Assembly (NCBI GenBank): GCA_946811695.1
Contig: OX328132.1
Location: 60,611,151-60,675,150 of the forward strand
Direction of reading: 5' to 3'
Length of the DNA stretch: 64,000 bases
Source: Gonocerus acuteangulatus
Taxonomy: Eukaryota > Arthropoda > Insecta > Hemiptera > Coreidae
Shown here: in pieces, positions 59,530 through 64,000 of the stretch
Layout of the letters: each line of letters starts with the position of its first letter
How positions within the stretch are numbered: the stretch's first letter is position 1
Made by a program: the position numbers and the translations under genes
Notes under the pieces: generated by a model
Database searches by the model: none
Told to the model about the DNA's origin: nothing
The model's input: the letters and a program-made list of their open reading frames with translations, nothing else

Positions 59530-62500
59530 GTAAGTATTTTCATTTCACTTTCATAAGCTGAAACATAATGGAACTGCTTACGAGATCACACCATTGGTAT
59601 TGATTATTCAAGACAACAAATGTTTTTTATTCGATATTGTCTGTCACGGACTACGCTATCAACCTGTCCGATTCAACTTTTCTTTAATTTTTTGTTATGA
59701 TTTTGAGCCCCATCTTCTTGTTACGGTGAAAAAGTGTTTTGCTCAGCCAGAAAATAATATTTAGGGACATATACCACTATTAGGGACATAATTTTTAAAT
59801 ATTTATTCTTTAAGAAGATTACCTAGCCAGCTGGGATTTGAGCCTAGAATCTTCCACTTTACGCACAGGCGCATTGCCGACTTCCCAACCCTGCCCATTC
59901 ATTCCAGGCTATTAGACACTTTTGTGCCAGCGGACCTATGTGCCTCGCGATCTGGTATCCACGTTTGTCCTCAGGAATTAAAGCCAACATGGATACGCCC
60001 TGCTCCTAAAACCCATGTTAAGAAATCTTTGAGGCTCAATAGCCCGAAAACGGGTACCGCTTGGAGGGTCGTATCTTTTTTCAAAGCATAGAGGACACTC
60101 TAATTAACTTGTAGACAAATTTATAAAACAAAAGCTTAATTAATTTATTTTAGGGCGTTTATTTAATTTACTTCAATTGATACATTGCTCGAATCAAACA
60201 TGGGAAGATTTTTTAAGGGTTGTATTTTGGAATTTTGAGGATTGCAGCTGGCCAAGAATCACATCCGAACGCCTTGGGTCAATTTTTGTATAAAGATGCA
60301 TCTGAAAACACATTAAACACTCAAATATAAGCAAGAACACAACTTTTTGAGAAAAGTCAAACATCTAAGGGTGCGTTTACACTAGGATAGTTATTGCAGG
60401 ATATTTATTTCAGAGAGAAATTCTGACTAATGTAAACCATGTAGAATTTATGTCAGACATAAATTTTACATGGTTTCCATTAGTCAGAATTTCTCTCTGA
60501 AATAAATATTCTGCAATAACTATCCTAGTGTAAACGCACCCTAAAGGGCTGTAACTTGACTCCGAATGCACCAATCGAGTTCGTTGAGGTCTTAAAAAAT
60601 TTGTATTTTTGGGCACTTTAAGGCAGTGTACAGGAAATAGTTGTTTATTCTGGTTAACGAATTGAGTAGAAATATTATAGTGTAAAATGTCCTAAATTAT
60701 AGGTTTGGAGGGGTTAGGCTTAAACCAAAAATGCAGGGTTTTTTTCTGACCCCGGATTCTGATTTAGCGATCCAAAAAATATATGGTAAACATGGTCTGC
60801 TCTCTGGGTCCGAACTTTTGTTTGTGTGTGGTTGTGTAATTGATGTATGCGTAAATCGAAAAATTGCCGGAACATTTTTTTCTAATACAAAAGAAAATAC
60901 GTTGTTTTTTTTTTTGTACTTGTTACGCTCCAACTCCAAAAGTATTCAGGCTATAGATTATCCCAAGGCGTTAAAAGATTCGTAATTTTCTCACAACGTC
61001 CCTTTATTTAAATTATTAAATATTAATAAATTCACTTAAATGTGGCGAAAGGTCAGTAATAACAAATACGCAATTAATTCAGCTCTACATCTATTATTTC
61101 TTGCTCTACATGTTTCACGTCATTCTGGTGCCTCCTCAGGAGCTTTTAACTAAAACTATAATTATTTCTGGTCACAGGCCTTCCACCGTCCTAGGCTGAA
61201 TCAATACTAGAAGGTCCAATATGTTGGGCAGATATTTCAACTGATCAATTATAATTATAGTAATTCTAAAATCCAATAATGTCTCTTTCTGGTAGATTGT
61301 TTTTTACGCTGCATCTGGATTAAGGCCACTAGCGCTGATATTGTCCCTAAATGGAAAATCTATTGGTGCCCATCCAAATTTTTTAAGTCCATATTTTTAT
61401 TAACCGCTTTTCTTTTATGTATTTTTAAAATAATATATATGTTTTCTTTTATTTTCCGTTTGTCCGTGTTCATTTCTTTGTTATATATGTTAAAATAGTT
61501 TACAATAATTTTTCCGTCCAGAGGCTGTTTACAATAATTTTGTATAGAAATGAATTAGTTGAATATTTTTTATTATTGGCCTTCCGCCATATTTAAGTGA
61601 AAGGACTTTACTTATATGAGGGATTGATAATGCAAGTTGTGTAAGTCAACGTTTTTTTGACTTGTACCATCTATCCACTCGTCAATGATATAGTATGAGT
61701 CTCATTTAGCAAGAATAGCCAAAAGATAGCAACATTAATGAATAATCTATCAAAACAGAAGAATAATCACAAATATAGCCCAAATCGGGTTTACACCATT
61801 CTCAACCGCTCATCTATTCATATTATGTCTGTTTTGTTTTGAAGTCTTAGGTTGGCCCATTTAGTTTGTTTATCCAAGTCAGTATTGACCCTTAGACACC
61901 TCTAGAAACATAACTGACGCAAGTCCACGCTTTGTAAAGAACTCTGAAAGCAAGCTGGCATCAATTAAAGACAATTTACCAGACAATTACTCCTGAATTA
62001 TTTTACGTAATTACTCTTGATTATGCCGAGATGTTTGTGTTGACAATAAGGAGACGGAATAATAGTGTCCGAGCGAACAATAACTCTAACAAACTACAAA
62101 ACAAAAATGTCCTGGAGTGAAGAAGGGCCCCTCTACTGGTATTTATGAACGTTTATAAAAAACATTTTACAGATTGAAAATAGGTCTACAAAAAACTGTA
62201 ATATTTTCGATTTTTTATATTTAAAAAAATATGTTTCGGGAATTGTTTGATTTATGCATACTCGAGGCTATGAACAGTTATGGAGTAAATCTAATCTGCT
62301 AAGAATACTAACCTATAAAAATACAGAAAAAGTGATAGGAGGGACAGTCTTCTTGTTGGTTTCCCGTTTTGTTATTCACATTGTACACCTACTTTCAGAA
62401 ACTACGCTTTTCTGAGGGAAAAAGAATGACTCAGTTATACATATTCAGTCAGTAGTTCCTACAGGTCAGAGTTGGGCAAACGTTAGCGCGCGCTAAAAGC

Positions 62501-62954
62501 TGATACCTCTCCGCTAATTTAGCGAAACTGTAGAAAGCCAGCGCTAATCTATTTATGAAATATCGTAATTGATAATAGCTCTGCTACAGGTAGAAACTGC
62601 GCGATAAGATAATTTAACGGGTCCCGACCAATGAATGAGTTTTATAGAAAGTAATTTCTTAAACGCTTTTTTACAAAAAGTTCTTCTTTTTTTTTTTCTT
62701 TTTTTTTTGAGAGAGAGAAAGAGTGAGAGAGAATTATTAGTTGATTTTGGGAAGTGGCGGTTCTATGTAAATTAGCAATGGCGACATATTGCGCTGTGGT
62801 AAAATCTAAGAGAACAATAAAGGATAGTTTGTATGCATAAGTGAAGGAAAGAATGCACATTTCTGAGTGGCCACACAATTGTGACCGCGTCCGGTTGTTA
62901 GTACGTGCGAGAAATCCTTTGCAGTCTAATGCTCTCTTAGATACGTCAACGCTA
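59530..62954 (+). other. Post-exon-h intron or downstream DNA
   Basis: No further BBS7 exon recognised. Contains a palindromic MITE (60369-60541), a solo SINE-tail motif near 61302 and a poly-T/GA-rich stretch near 62690-62735. Confidence 0.45.
60369..60541. mobile_element. Palindromic PIF/Harbinger-type MITE
   Basis: 173 bp, almost a perfect palindrome. Ends GGGTGCGTTTACACTAGG and complement, centre near 60453-60458 (CATGTAG/CAGACAT region). TAA duplicated at 60366-60368 and 60542-60544. The ends resemble the MITE at 46951. Confidence 0.85.
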
Positions 62955-63096
62955 CCATTTTTAGCGCGGTTCCTCCCTCCCCCATAGGGAGGAACCCCGC
63001 TTATAAGGTTGATACAATGAAACAATCCGGAAGTGCCGACTAGAAAATTTCGCGTTTCAGAACCCCTAGAGACCGAAAATAACGGTGGTTCAAATT

Positions 63097-63153
<57 letters not shown>

Positions 63154-64000
63154 CTGTTCGCTCATTTCTGGCTTCCCTAATGGTCCGATTGTGATGAAAT
63201 TTGGTACAAAAATCCGTCTTCCAATTTGAAAGGTCAAGTTCGTTAACCAGCAGAATCCGCCTACTGGAAGATGGCGTTTGGGGCGAAATTCGCGCAAAAA
63301 AAATCGTAACGCTTACGTTTTTGAGTTCATAAGCTTGTAAGTACTCGTTTTATAGGCTTCTTGGGCTAGGAAAACGAATGAAACCATTTTCAAGGCGATA
63401 GCTTTAACCATTTTCGAGAAAATTGGAAAAATAGTTTTTGAATACCGTTTTTGGTTTGGGTACTTAGAATCATGGGATTCAGTTGAAACATTTTCTGCAT
63501 GTTCTACTTTCATTAAAACTAATATGTTGAAATTTTTGTTACGTTTGGAGTTAAGGAAGGGTTAGAATAAAATATTTTATTAACAGACATAAAAAATGTT
63601 GGTAACTTTGTATACTTTCGTTAGTATCTCGAAAACCGTTGACAATCTTGGGAAGCAGAAGGTTACCATTCGAAAGCTTACTAAATGCTCTACAAAAAAG
63701 GTTCTAAAGAAAGTTTTAAGTAGGCGATGTCAATCGGAGAAATAAGTGCTTAAAACTTTAAAGTAATTGATTTCGTTTATTCGAGCGGTTCTTTTTGACT
63801 GTTTTATTCCTTGTTATTTTTTAATTGCTTATAGTCGGATAATGTATTTGACAATAAAACAGATTAAGTAAAATAAGAAGATCAATTTATTGTTAAAAAT
63901 GTAGCGTTCAAAGAGAGAGATCCCAAGGCTTTCCAAATGCCTCAGAGCGGAGGCCTTTCTGCCCGACTTATGGGATAGCTGACCCATACAGGTAAGATTG
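62955..64000 (+). repeat. Family A copy running off the window
   Basis: Left hairpin end, GATACAATGAAACAATCCGG, (TA)n at 63099-63150, TTTGTCTGTTCGCTCA, GATTGTGATGAAATTTGG and full body to the window edge. High similarity to 38373-39896. Confidence 0.8.

Noticed and set aside
60697..60985. Overlapping frames with moderate length on both strands
   Set aside because: No family match, low-complexity C-terminus from a T-run, and no splice-consistent link to BBS7.

Overview
This is eukaryotic nuclear DNA from a metazoan, most likely an arthropod or another invertebrate. It has spliced GT-AG exons, very long transposon-filled introns, long (TA)n arrays, tRNA-derived SINEs, Penelope-like, Ty3/gypsy and RTE-type retroelements, and several DNA-transposon classes. 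I cannot name the species. Nothing prokaryotic is present: no operons, rRNA or CRISPR.

The only recognised host gene is a plus-strand BBS7 orthologue (Bardet-Biedl syndrome 7, a BBSome subunit). Eight consecutive exons lie between 34169 and 59529. All have consensus splice sites and the phases join without a break, giving about 359 codons, roughly half of a protein usually near 715 residues. The first coding exon(s) and the C-terminal half lie outside the window or were not found. No host exon was recognised in 1-34168.

Layout. 1-6000: Penelope-like element (PLE) sequence, with a nearly intact minus-strand copy joined head-to-head to an inverted 5'-truncated copy. Its pseudo-LTRs carry hammerhead-ribozyme folds. 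6000-10720: tandem and nested pieces of a dispersed repeat called family A here, which has a (TA)n core and looks Helentron-like. 11287-15756: a PIF/Harbinger-like transposon with TTA target duplications, holding a MADF-domain ORF, a SINE and a broken Merlin/IS1595-type transposase. 16526-18758: a pogo/Tigger-like element filled with inverted arrays. 19590-21038: a hAT-like element with a perfect 8-bp target duplication. 21424-33474: a fold-back repeat split by a young env-bearing Ty3/gypsy retrovirus-like element (23208-33009). The 3' LTR of that element holds a cleanly delimited 1285-bp insertion. 33585-34112: a long palindrome just upstream of a BBS7 exon. 34169-59529: BBS7 exons, with introns holding five main family A copies, a fold-back mariner-like element, MITEs and an RTE-type LINE with a 14-bp target duplication. 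59530-64000: intronic or downstream DNA with a palindromic MITE and another family A copy.

The main themes are repeated insertion of unrelated transposons into (TA)n tracts inside or beside other repeats, ribozymes in the PLE repeats, and a natural filled-site/empty-site pair that defines the ends of a Helentron-like element. No product-level function is claimed for the transposon ORFs beyond their family.
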